Shown here piece by piece: positions 9,154-17,167 of a stretch of DNA of 64,000 nucleotides. Below the pieces are notes generated by a model. It worked only from the letters and a program-made list of their open reading frames with translations, ran no database searches and was not told where the DNA came from. Source of the DNA: Paenochrobactrum pullorum (GTDB taxonomy: Bacteria > Pseudomonadota > Alphaproteobacteria > Rhizobiales > Rhizobiaceae); assembly GCF_041929845.1 (NCBI RefSeq), contig NZ_JBHEEH010000001.1:496001-560000 (forward strand), given 5' to 3'. The translations under genes and the position numbers were made by a program. Position 1 is the first letter of the stretch; every line of letters starts with the position of its first letter.

Positions 9154-9234
9154 ACATATTCGGACATTAAAGCATTTTCGTTTTTGCTTATATGGGCTAA
9201 GAAGCCTTTATATCATTTAAGGGAAGTGGTGAAA

Positions 9235-9525
9235 ATGATCCGTCATATCGTGTTTTTTAGCGTCAAAGAGGGACAGGACATTGATGTCGTGCGTGAAGGG
9301 CTGGAACGTTTGAAAGCCATTCCGCATTCGGATTTATTCGAGATTTTACCCAATAGCAAAGTTGACCCGATGTGCGACCGGATTGATCTGGTTGTCTACG
9401 GCGAGTTTAAAGACGAAGCCGCTTTGTTTGCATTTAAATCTGATCCGATCTACACTTCGACAACAGAATATGTTCGCCCGATGCGCGAAATGCGCTTTTC
9501 TGCGGATGTGGAAACCAAGCTTTAA
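9235..9525 (+). CDS. Dabb family protein (stress-responsive alpha/beta barrel)
   Basis: A 96-residue protein starting MIRHIVFFSVKEG, typical of the dimeric alpha/beta-barrel (Dabb) domain; it also has DRIDLVVYGEFKDEAALFAFKSDPIY. Such proteins form small ferredoxin-like dimers and mostly have unknown roles. GGGAAG precedes the ATG at 9235; the frame is open to 9184 but that start lacks support. It stands alone, 81 bases after the sulfur operon. Confidence 0.8.
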   Translation: MIRHIVFFSVKEGQDIDVVREGLERLKAIPHSDLFEILPNSKVDPMCDRIDLVVYGEFKDEAALFAFKSDPIYTSTTEYVRPMREMRFSADVETKL

Positions 9526-9730
9526 ACACAATGCTGGTGCTTAATTTACTGTGGATTTGCTGATTTTATCGCGAAAACCACACTGTTTCTGTGCTGACTG
9601 CCAACAGAAATGTTGAAGAATGACAAGAATAGTGATTGTGTAAGCGCTGGGTTGATTAAACTTTTCGCATTCGGCGTATGAACAATAAATCTTCCGGCCT
9701 CTTGTCAGGTCAATCAATCAGGAAATTCAA

Positions 9731-9976
9731 ATGGACGATTATGAAAAATATGCCACAGGTCTGATGATCGTATTCGGCGCTCTGATCATTGGTGGTTTGA
9801 TGGCTGTTAATATCGTCGCGCATGACAAGCCGGGCTTTTTGTTCGCGTTAGGTGCTGCCGTTGTGGCTTGGTTCTCAGCTTTTGCAGTTATTTTTGATAA
9901 ACCGCGCCTTTATGGCGTGATGATTGCAGCGGCCATCGCATTAGTTGGAGCTTCGATCACCGCTTATGTCACTTGA
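9731..9976 (+). CDS. Small hydrophobic membrane protein, unknown
   Basis: An 81-residue protein with an acidic N terminus (MDDYEKYATG) followed by three hydrophobic stretches at about residues 10-29, 35-53 and 60-79, so probably a three-helix inner-membrane protein. AGGAAA lies just before the ATG, and a hairpin terminator candidate follows at 10009. I do not recognise the family. It stands alone between the Dabb gene and metH. The 205 bases before it hold no other gene. Confidence 0.65.
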   Translation: MDDYEKYATGLMIVFGALIIGGLMAVNIVAHDKPGFLFALGAAVVAWFSAFAVIFDKPRLYGVMIAAAIALVGASITAYVT

Positions 9977-10008
9977 GCCTATAGGGACGGTTTTCATTTG
10001 GTTTATCA

Positions 10009-10043
10009 GCAATAACCCTGGTTCAGCCGGGGTTATTGCGTTT
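10009..10043 (+). terminator. Hairpin terminator candidate before metH
   Basis: Perfect 10-base inverted repeat GCAATAACCC / GGGTTATTGC (10009-10018 and 10030-10039) followed by only GTTT. The stem is strong but the U-run is short. It would end transcription of the small membrane protein gene. Confidence 0.55.
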
Positions 10044-10076
10044 AAGGCCGCCGTATAAAAACAACAGTGATGAATT

Positions 10077-10100
10077 TGACATAAAGATATGTTTATGTCA
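10077..10100. promoter_or_regulatory. Near-perfect 24-base palindromic operator upstream of metH
   Basis: TGACATAAA and TTTATGTCA form perfect 9-base arms around GATATG; across all 24 bases 11 of 12 pairs match. It lies 35 bases before the metH start. From memory, ArsR-family regulators of methionine and SAM/SAH metabolism in alphaproteobacteria (SahR/SamR type) bind palindromes of this ATAAAGAT character near metH. The regulator gene is not in this window, so the assignment is inferred. Confidence 0.6.
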
Positions 10101-10134
10101 TTAAATCAAAAAATGATACCCTTGATAAGGTCTG

Positions 10135-13100
10135 GTGATTCTTATGACGTCTTCTCTTGACGATCTTTTTGGTGCTGTTGCACCGCGTACCGATGGTTCT
10201 GAAATTTTCACAGGCTTAAAAAAAGCTGCCAGTGAACGTATCATGATCCTTGACGGTGCGATGGGAACCCAGATTCAGGGCTTGGGCTTTCACGAAGAAC
10301 ATTTCCGTGGGTCACGGTTCGTGGGCTGTGAATGCCATTTGCAGGGCAATAACGATCTGTTGACGCTAACCCAGCCAAAGGCGATTGAAGATATTCATTA
10401 TGCTTATGCCATGGCTGGTGCCGATATTCTGGAAACTAATACATTCTCCTCCACCTCCATCGCACAGGCCGATTATGGCATGGAGCATGTGGTTTATGAG
10501 CTGAACCGCGATGGCGCACGTCTGGCGCGTCGCGCCGCTTTACGAGCAGAGAGCCAAGATGGCCGCCGCCGTTTTGTCGCTGGTGCCTTGGGCCCGACAA
10601 ACCGCACCGCCTCGCTTTCGCCGGATGTGAACAATCCGGGCTATCGCGCCGTGACCTTTGATGATCTGCGCATTGCCTATGCCGAGCAAATCCACGGCCT
10701 GATTGATGGTGGTGCAGATATTATTCTGATTGAAACCATCTTTGATACGCTGAATGCCAAGGCTGCAATTTTTGCCTGTGAACAGGTGTTTGAAGAAAAG
10801 CAGATCCGTCTGCCTTTGATGATTTCCGGCACGATCACCGACTTATCTGGCCGTACACTTTCCGGCCAGACCCCAACTGCCTTCTGGTATTCTTTACGTC
10901 ATGCCAAGCCGTTTTCCATCGGGCTTAACTGTGCGCTTGGTGCTAATGCCATGCGCGCGCATCTGGCCGAAATTTCAAGCGTTGCTGACACGTTTGTTTG
11001 TGCTTATCCAAATGCCGGTCTGCCAAATGAATTTGGCCGCTATGACGAAACGCCGGAAGTGATGGCGGCGCAAATGGAAAATTTTGCCCGCGATGGTCTC
11101 GTCAATATTATGGGCGGCTGCTGTGGTTCGACGCCGGAACATATTGCGGCGCTTGCAGAAGTGGCTAAAAAATACAGCCCACGTAAACCGGTCAAGCTTG
11201 AGCCACTGATGCGTTTGTCCGGCCTTGAGCCATTTACACTCACCAAAGATATTCCTTTCGTCAATGTCGGCGAACGTACCAATATCACCGGTTCTGCCCG
11301 TTTCCGCAAACTCATCAAAGAAGGTGATTTTGCCACCGCTTTGGATGTCGCGCGCGATCAGGTGAATAATGGTGCGCAGATTATTGACATCAACATGGAC
11401 GAAGGGCTGATCGACAGCCAGAAGGTCATGGTTGAATATCTGAATTTAGTGGCATCAGAACCTGATATTGCCCGCGTGCCGGTGATGATCGACAGTTCCA
11501 AATGGGAAGTCATTGAAGCCGGTCTTAAATGTGTGCAGGGCAAGCCGCTGGTTAACTCCATTTCGTTGAAAGAAGGTGAGGAAGCTTTCATCCATCATGC
11601 CAAGCTGGTTCGCGCTTATGGTGCGGCTGTGGTGGTGATGGCTTTTGACGAAACCGGTCAGGCGGATACGCTTGAGCGTAAGGTCGAGATTTGTACCCGT
11701 GCTTATAAAATTTTGACCGAAACAGTTGGCCTGCCACCGGAAGATATTGTCTTTGATCCGAATGTCTTTGCGGTGGCGACCGGTATTGAAGAACATAATA
11801 ATTACGGTAATGATTTTATTGATGCGACCAAGATCATTATTGATACCCTGCCGCATGTGCATGTGTCGGGTGGTATTTCCAACCTGTCTTTCTCCTTCCG
11901 CGGTAATGAGCCTGTGCGTGAAGCCATGCATGCGGTTTTCCTCTATCATGCCATTCAGGTTGGTATGGATATGGGGATTGTGAATGCGGGTCAGCTGGCA
12001 GTTTACGAATCCATTGATCCGGAATTGCGTGAGGCTTGCGAAGATGTGGTGTTGAACCGTCGCTCTGATGCGACCGAACGTTTGCTTGAATTGGCCGAGC
12101 GTTATCGCGGCACGGCTGGCAAAGAAGCCAAAGCTAAGGATTTGAGCTGGCGCGAATTAAGCGTTGCGGAGCGTATTTCCCATGCGCTGGTCAATGGTAT
12201 CACTGAATTCATTGAGGCCGACACTGAAGAAGCCCGCCAACAGGCTGAGCGTCCGCTGCATGTGATTGAAGGCCCGTTGATGGCCGGCATGAATGTGGTA
12301 GGCGATCTTTTCGGTTCGGGTAAAATGTTCCTGCCGCAGGTGGTTAAATCTGCCCGTGTGATGAAACAGGCTGTGGCTGTTCTTTTACCCTTTATGGAAG
12401 AAGAAAAACGCTTGAATGGTGGTGACGGCGAGCGCCAAACTGCCGGTAAGGTGTTGATGGCAACCGTTAAGGGTGATGTGCACGATATTGGTAAAAATAT
12501 CGTCGGCGTGGTGTTGGCCTGTAACAATTATGAAATCATTGACCTTGGCGTGATGGTTCCGGCCGCTAAAATCCTGCAGGTCGCGCGTGAGGAAAATGTC
12601 GACATTATCGGCCTTTCCGGCCTGATTACGCCGTCGCTGGATGAGATGGTGCATGTGGCATCCGAAATGGAGCGTGAAGGGCTTGATCTGCCATTGCTGA
12701 TTGGTGGTGCCACCACCAGTCGCGTGCATACAGCGGTGAAAATCCACCCGAAATATGAGCGTGGACAAACCGTTTATGTGGTGGATGCCAGCCGTGCGGT
12801 TGGTGTGGTTTCGCAACTTTTGTCGCCGGATGCCAAGGCTGGTTATGTTCAATCGATCAGAGATGAATATGCCAAAGTAGCCGCAGCCCATGCGCGCAAT
12901 GAAGCCGAAAAGCAGCGCCTGCCATTGGCAAGTGCGCGCGCCAATCCGTTTAAAATTGATTGGAGCAACTATCAGCCGCCGCGTCCAAGTTTCCTTGGCA
13001 CCAAGGTGATTGATGATATCGATCTGGAAACCTTGTCGAGCTATATTGACTGGACACCTTTTTTCCAGACATGGGAACTAAAGGGACGTTTTCCGGCGAT

Positions 13101-13929
13101 TTTGGAAGATGAAAAACAAGGCGAAGCCGCACGTCAGCTCTATGATGACGCGCAAAGCATGCTGAAAAAAATCATTGATGAAAAATGGTTTGTGCCACGT
13201 GCAGTGATCGGTTTCTGGCCAGCCAATGCGGTTGGCGATGATATCGAGCTTTATACGGATGAAAGCCGCAAGGAACATTCCGATACGTTCTTCACACTTC
13301 GTCAGCAATTGTCGAAACGTGGTGATCGCCCGAATGTCGCGCTATCAGATTTTGTCGCACCGAAAGACAGCGGCAAAGCCGATTATATCGGTGGTTTCGT
13401 CGTCACTGCCGGTATTGAAGAAGTGGCGATTTCCGAGCGTTTCGAGCGCTCCAATGATGATTATTCGGCAATTTTGGTCAAAGCTCTGGCCGACCGTTTT
13501 GCAGAAGCTTTTGCCGAAATGATGCATGAGCGTGTGCGCAAAGAATATTGGGGTTATTCACCGGAAGAAAGCTTAAGCAATGAAGAATTGGTGTCGGAAG
13601 CCTATCAGGGCATTCGTCCGGCACCCGGTTATCCGGCACAGCCTGATCACACCGAAAAAACGACCTTGTTCCGTCTGCTGGAAGCCACCAACACGACCGG
13701 TGTGGAACTGACCGAAAGCTATGCCATGTGGCCGGGTTCTTCTGTGTCCGGTCTCTATATCGGCCATCCGGATAGTTATTATTTTGGTGTAGCCAAAGTG
13801 GAGCGTGATCAGGTGGAAGATTATGCAAAACGTAAAGGCATGAGCATTGAGGAGGTCGAGCGCTGGCTTGGACCTATCCTCAATTATATGCCGAAGCAGG
13901 CCGGACAATCTAAGGAATCAGCTGCTTAA
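10135..13929 (+). CDS. metH: Cobalamin-dependent methionine synthase MetH
   Basis: Transfers a methyl group from methyltetrahydrofolate to homocysteine through cobalamin. The 1264-residue protein has all four modules: homocysteine domain with zinc ligands C266 (GLNCALG) and C329-C330 (GGCCGS); pterin domain (VGERTNITGS, IIDINMDEG); cobalamin domain with D781-x-H783-x-x-G786 (GDVHDIGKN); and the C-terminal SAM-activation domain (YAMWPGSSVSG, GVAKVERDQVEDYA). The start is a GTG at 10135 after AAGG, or an ATG at 10144. It is a single-gene unit with an upstream operator candidate and a strong terminator. It makes the cell a B12 user. Confidence 0.98.
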   Translation: MILMTSSLDDLFGAVAPRTDGSEIFTGLKKAASERIMILDGAMGTQIQGLGFHEEHFRGSRFVGCECHLQGNNDLLTLTQPKAIEDIHYAYAMAGADILETNTFSSTSIAQADYGMEHVVYELNRDGARLARRAALRAESQDGRRRFVAGALGPTNRTASLSPDVNNPGYRAVTFDDLRIAYAEQIHGLIDGGADIILIETIFDTLNAKAAIFACEQVFEEKQIRLPLMISGTITDLSGRTLSGQTPTAFWYSLRHAKPFSIGLNCALGANAMRAHLAEISSVADTFVCAYPNAGLPNEFGRYDETPEVMAAQMENFARDGLVNIMGGCCGSTPEHIAALAEVAKKYSPRKPVKLEPLMRLSGLEPFTLTKDIPFVNVGERTNITGSARFRKLIKEGDFATALDVARDQVNNGAQIIDINMDEGLIDSQKVMVEYLNLVASEPDIARVPVMIDSSKWEVIEAGLKCVQGKPLVNSISLKEGEEAFIHHAKLVRAYGAAVVVMAFDETGQADTLERKVEICTRAYKILTETVGLPPEDIVFDPNVFAVATGIEEHNNYGNDFIDATKIIIDTLPHVHVSGGISNLSFSFRGNEPVREAMHAVFLYHAIQVGMDMGIVNAGQLAVYESIDPELREACEDVVLNRRSDATERLLELAERYRGTAGKEAKAKDLSWRELSVAERISHALVNGITEFIEADTEEARQQAERPLHVIEGPLMAGMNVVGDLFGSGKMFLPQVVKSARVMKQAVAVLLPFMEEEKRLNGGDGERQTAGKVLMATVKGDVHDIGKNIVGVVLACNNYEIIDLGVMVPAAKILQVAREENVDIIGLSGLITPSLDEMVHVASEMEREGLDLPLLIGGATTSRVHTAVKIHPKYERGQTVYVVDASRAVGVVSQLLSPDAKAGYVQSIRDEYAKVAAAHARNEAEKQRLPLASARANPFKIDWSNYQPPRPSFLGTKVIDDIDLETLSSYIDWTPFFQTWELKGRFPAILEDEKQGEAARQLYDDAQSMLKKIIDEKWFVPRAVIGFWPANAVGDDIELYTDESRKEHSDTFFTLRQQLSKRGDRPNVALSDFVAPKDSGKADYIGGFVVTAGIEEVAISERFERSNDDYSAILVKALADRFAEAFAEMMHERVRKEYWGYSPEESLSNEELVSEAYQGIRPAPGYPAQPDHTEKTTLFRLLEATNTTGVELTESYAMWPGSSVSGLYIGHPDSYYFGVAKVERDQVEDYAKRKGMSIEEVERWLGPILNYMPKQAGQSKESAA

Positions 13930-13948
13930 TTTGCCATTTTTATTAAAA

Positions 13949-13993
13949 ACAAGGCCTGAGAATTGTCATTATTCTCAGGTCTTGTTTGTTTTT
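13949..13993 (+). terminator. Rho-independent terminator after metH
   Basis: Stem of 15 bases (ACAAGGCCTGAGAAT with ATTCTCAGGTCTTGT, one G-U pair) from 13949 to 13985 with a 7-base loop, followed by a T-rich run TTGTTTTT. It is 19 bases after the metH stop. The following 196 bases up to luxR are AT-rich with no gene seen. Confidence 0.85.
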
Positions 13994-14189
13994 GACCATA
14001 ATTATCTTTGTTTTTTGAAATAAGATAAAAACTATACAACTACGAATGATAGCCTGTTTATTTAACTTGTGTTACTGTCAAACTGTATAGCATTACCTAT
14101 ATTTATTTAAATTAATTAAGCTTGATTGAATATAAATATTGATATTCCGGTATAAATTCGGAAGTTGAAAATAACACGGGGTTTAAAAT

Positions 14190-14897
14190 ATGTTATGGGA
14201 AAGAATTTACAACGACGTAAAGTCGGTGGATGATGCTGCATGCCTTTTGAAGGTGATTGCGGATTTTGCTGTTCAATGCGGTTTTGATTATTGCACCTAT
14301 AGTATCAGTATTCCTGCATTGAACTCGAAATCGAAGTTTTTTCTTTTTGATAATTGTCCGCCATCATGGGGGGAGGAATATCGCGCCACTAATGCTCATG
14401 AAAATGATCCGGTCATCCGTAAGGGTATGAAAAGCAATCAACCTATCATCTGGTCGGAGGCGGTTTTTGCAGATGCCGCGCCGCTTTGGCAAAAAGCGCG
14501 ACAATCAGGGCTCAATATCGGCATTTCAGTGCCGTGCTGGTCAGCGCATGGTGTGTTTGGCATGCTGAGCTTCATCCGGCGTGAAAAAGCCATCAGTGAT
14601 GAAGAATTGCAGGTGCTTTCCACCAAAATGCAGGTGATCGGCAGTCTTATTCATTTGTCGATGTATCAGCTATTGGAGGTGGAAAAAAACACCGGTATGC
14701 AGGATGTGACGCTAACCGCGCGCGAACGGGAAATTTTGCTCTGGACGAGCGAGGGCAAGACCGCTGAAATTATTGGCGCGATCCTCAGTATTTCCACCCG
14801 CACGGTTAATTTCCATATCAGCAATGTTTTGGCTAAACTAATGGCGGTCAATAAAGTGCAGGCGGTGATGAAAGCCCGCACTCTCGGACTACTCTAA
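14190..14897 (+). CDS. LuxR-type autoinducer-binding transcriptional regulator (solo)
   Basis: A 235-residue regulator. The N-terminal half matches the acyl-homoserine-lactone-binding domain, with the conserved order W (PPSWGEEY), Y, D-P (NDPVIRKG), W (IIWSE) and G (NIGISVP) that lines the ligand pocket in TraR. The C terminus is a GerE-type helix-turn-helix: LTAREREILLWTSEGKTAEII, then STRTVNFHISNVLAKL. ACGGGG precedes the ATG. No luxI synthase gene lies in this window, so it is a solo regulator here. Target genes are unknown; the sequence before it is unusually AT-rich. Confidence 0.88.
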   Translation: MLWERIYNDVKSVDDAACLLKVIADFAVQCGFDYCTYSISIPALNSKSKFFLFDNCPPSWGEEYRATNAHENDPVIRKGMKSNQPIIWSEAVFADAAPLWQKARQSGLNIGISVPCWSAHGVFGMLSFIRREKAISDEELQVLSTKMQVIGSLIHLSMYQLLEVEKNTGMQDVTLTAREREILLWTSEGKTAEIIGAILSISTRTVNFHISNVLAKLMAVNKVQAVMKARTLGLL

Positions 14898-15057
14898 TTG
14901 CATGATTGCCTATAGCGGTTTGGTCTGTAGGTATTTTTGAATTTCTCTATCTCACATGATTATGCGCAGGACAGATTTTCGTCCCTCAAGTCTCTGACCA
15001 AAGTGTCATCGAAGACCGCAATTTTTAAAATCACCTTTTACAATCTGCAAACTCTGC

Positions 15058-15987
15058 TCAGCCACTTGTCATTTTTTGCAAGCGGGTTTTTGTATCTGTT
15101 GGTGCATGCCAACCTGTTTGTGCAAGCTTTTGCGAACTCACCATCAAGGGCCCTGTCAAAGCTTGAAACGCTTTTTGCTGGCCAGCCAAACATGCCGCTA
15201 ATTCCAGTATTTTATGCGGGAACGGAACGAGCTTAGGCTTGCGTCCCATGCCTTGACGAAGAGCTGCTAGAATATCGGCAATGGTCACCGCTGACTGATC
15301 GGCAACCAGATAGGTTTCTCCATCTGTCACCGGAGTTTTTAAAACATGGATAATCGCATCGTAAAGTGCATCTCTGTCAAGCAGGCTGCGCTTTTGCGTT
15401 TGATTGGCAAAGGGTAGGGGAATGGGGAGACGAGCAAGTTTTATTAATCGTGCAAGATTGCCGCCGGCACCTTTGCCATAAACCAAAACGGGGCGTAAAA
15501 TTGTAAAGCGTTTATTCTGCCCGTAAACGGCATGGATGGCTTCCTCGGCCAGTAACTTGGCGCGGCCATAGGCACGCTCCGGCAGGGTTGGATCAGTTTC
15601 CGTTAAAATGCCTTCGCGTACCGATCCGGTCTGAACGCCGACAGACGAGATAAAGACAAATTTGCCGGTTATTTTGGTCTTTGCCGCTTGTGCAAGTTTT
15701 TCAGAGAGTAAGCGATTGGCTTTGTCATAGGTTTCAGCTGGCAATTCATGCATCACATGCGCAATGGCAGCCAGATGAATGACATGGTCGCACCCTTCAA
15801 CCAATTGTTCAAAGGCTTGGATACCTGCATCAGGTTCGGGCAGCAGTGCCATATCCGGCTGTGGGGTGCGTGATGCTGACCTGACCTGATAGCCTTCGTT
15901 TTGCAAAAAAGGCACCAGTGCACGGCCGATAAAACCCGTTGCACCGGTGACAAGAACGAGCGGCGATTTTTGTTTTTGATCACGCAA
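15058..15987 (-). CDS. NAD-dependent epimerase/dehydratase (extended SDR)
   Basis: A 309-residue extended short-chain dehydrogenase/reductase. It shows the Rossmann motif TGATGFIGRAL, VIHLAAIAHV, FISSVGV with the catalytic Ser, and YGRAK giving the Y-x3-K pair. The family includes UDP-sugar epimerases of surface polysaccharide synthesis; the specific substrate cannot be told. It stands alone and is divergent from cysD. The 160 bases between it and luxR contain nothing convincing. Confidence 0.82.
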   Translation of the reverse strand: MRDQKQKSPLVLVTGATGFIGRALVPFLQNEGYQVRSASRTPQPDMALLPEPDAGIQAFEQLVEGCDHVIHLAAIAHVMHELPAETYDKANRLLSEKLAQAAKTKITGKFVFISSVGVQTGSVREGILTETDPTLPERAYGRAKLLAEEAIHAVYGQNKRFTILRPVLVYGKGAGGNLARLIKLARLPIPLPFANQTQKRSLLDRDALYDAIIHVLKTPVTDGETYLVADQSAVTIADILAALRQGMGRKPKLVPFPHKILELAACLAGQQKAFQALTGPLMVSSQKLAQTGWHAPTDTKTRLQKMTSG

Positions 15988-16017
15988 GACTTAAATCCTG
16001 AAGAGAACTCTTAAATA

Positions 16018-16052
16018 CTACTAAATTAGTAGAATTATCAATGTGTTATAAT
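16018..16052 (+). promoter_or_regulatory. Palindrome overlapping a putative cysD promoter
   Basis: A perfect inverted repeat CTACTAA-A-TTAGTAG (16018-16032) lies just upstream of TATAAT (16047-16052). The -35 position falls within the palindrome and does not resemble TTGACA. That layout suggests a regulated promoter for the sulfate activation operon, about 200 bases ahead of cysD. The regulator is unknown. Confidence 0.45.
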
Positions 16053-16246
16053 CCCGCTCGAAGTGCTTCGGGTATTATATTACTGGCTAGCACGGGAATG
16101 CGAGTAAGAATTTATCTGCACTTTTGAATCTTCGTTAAACCATCCTTTTAAATCCGCGCTTCTCCGCCCGATAATAAACGCCACGGCAGTGACGATATGG
16201 GCATTTAAACCTTGCGTCTGCTATCACGTCAATCGCGGGGAATAAT

Positions 16247-17167
16247 ATGCAGCTGGTGGCTTCGGTAAAAACATTAACCCATCTGGATAGGTTAGAGGCT
16301 GAAGCCATCCATATTTTCCGCGAGGTGGCGGCAAGCTTTTCCAAGCCGGTGATGCTTTATTCGGTGGGTAAAGATTCATCCGTTTTATTACATCTGGCGC
16401 GTAAAGCTTTTTATCCGGCTAAACTGCCTTTTCCGCTTTTACATGTCGATACGACATGGAAATTTAAGGAAATGATTGCCTTTCGTGATCAGCGGGCGCG
16501 CGAGGATGGTTTCGAAATGTTGGTGCATATCAATCAAGATGCGGTCGAGCAAAATATTGGCCCGTTTTCACATGGTTCCAATGTGCACACCCATTTATTC
16601 AAAACAGTGGCGTTGCGGCAGGCTTTGGAAAAATACGGTTTTGATGCAGCCTTTGGGGGTGCGCGCCGCGATGAAGAAAAATCGCGCGCGAAAGAGCGGA
16701 TCTTTTCTTTCCGCAACCGCCAGCATGGTTGGGATCCGAAACATCAGCGCCCCGAAATGTGGAAGATTTATAATACCCGTATCTCAACCGGTGAATCGAT
16801 CAGGGTGTTTCCACTTTCCAATTGGACAGAACTTGATATCTGGCAATATATTATGCGGGAAAATATTCCGCTGGTGCCGCTTTATTTCGCAAAACCGCGC
16901 CCGGTTGTCGAGCGTGACGGCATGCTGATTATGGCAGATGATGATCGGTTGGTGTTGCGCGAGGGTGAAAAAATTCTCACCCGCAAAGTGCGGTTTCGCA
17001 CCCTTGGTTGCTATCCGTTGACGGGCGCTATTCCGTCGGAAGCTGATAGTCTTGCAGGTATTATTGAAGAAATGTTGATTTCTAAAACCTCCGAGCGTGA
17101 AGGCCGGATGATTGACCGCGATGAAAGCGGTTCAATGGAAAAGAAAAAGCGTGAGGGATATTTTTGA
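16247..17167 (+). CDS. cysD: Sulfate adenylyltransferase subunit 2
   Basis: Catalytic small subunit of ATP sulfurylase, making APS from sulfate and ATP with CysN. The 306-residue protein has HIFREVAASFSKPVMLYSVGKDSSVLLHL, with the PP-loop S-V-G-K-D-S, plus FGGARRDEEKSRAKER, LSNWTELDIWQYI and RFRTLGCYPLTGA. GGGGAA precedes the ATG. Its TGA shares one base with the cysN start, so the subunits are translated in a coupled way. Confidence 0.97.
   Translation: MQLVASVKTLTHLDRLEAEAIHIFREVAASFSKPVMLYSVGKDSSVLLHLARKAFYPAKLPFPLLHVDTTWKFKEMIAFRDQRAREDGFEMLVHINQDAVEQNIGPFSHGSNVHTHLFKTVALRQALEKYGFDAAFGGARRDEEKSRAKERIFSFRNRQHGWDPKHQRPEMWKIYNTRISTGESIRVFPLSNWTELDIWQYIMRENIPLVPLYFAKPRPVVERDGMLIMADDDRLVLREGEKILTRKVRFRTLGCYPLTGAIPSEADSLAGIIEEMLISKTSEREGRMIDRDESGSMEKKKREGYF

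Noticed and set aside
14937..15236. 99-codon frame after luxR
   Set aside because: It runs into the antisense of the epimerase gene and has no ribosome site or recognisable domain.
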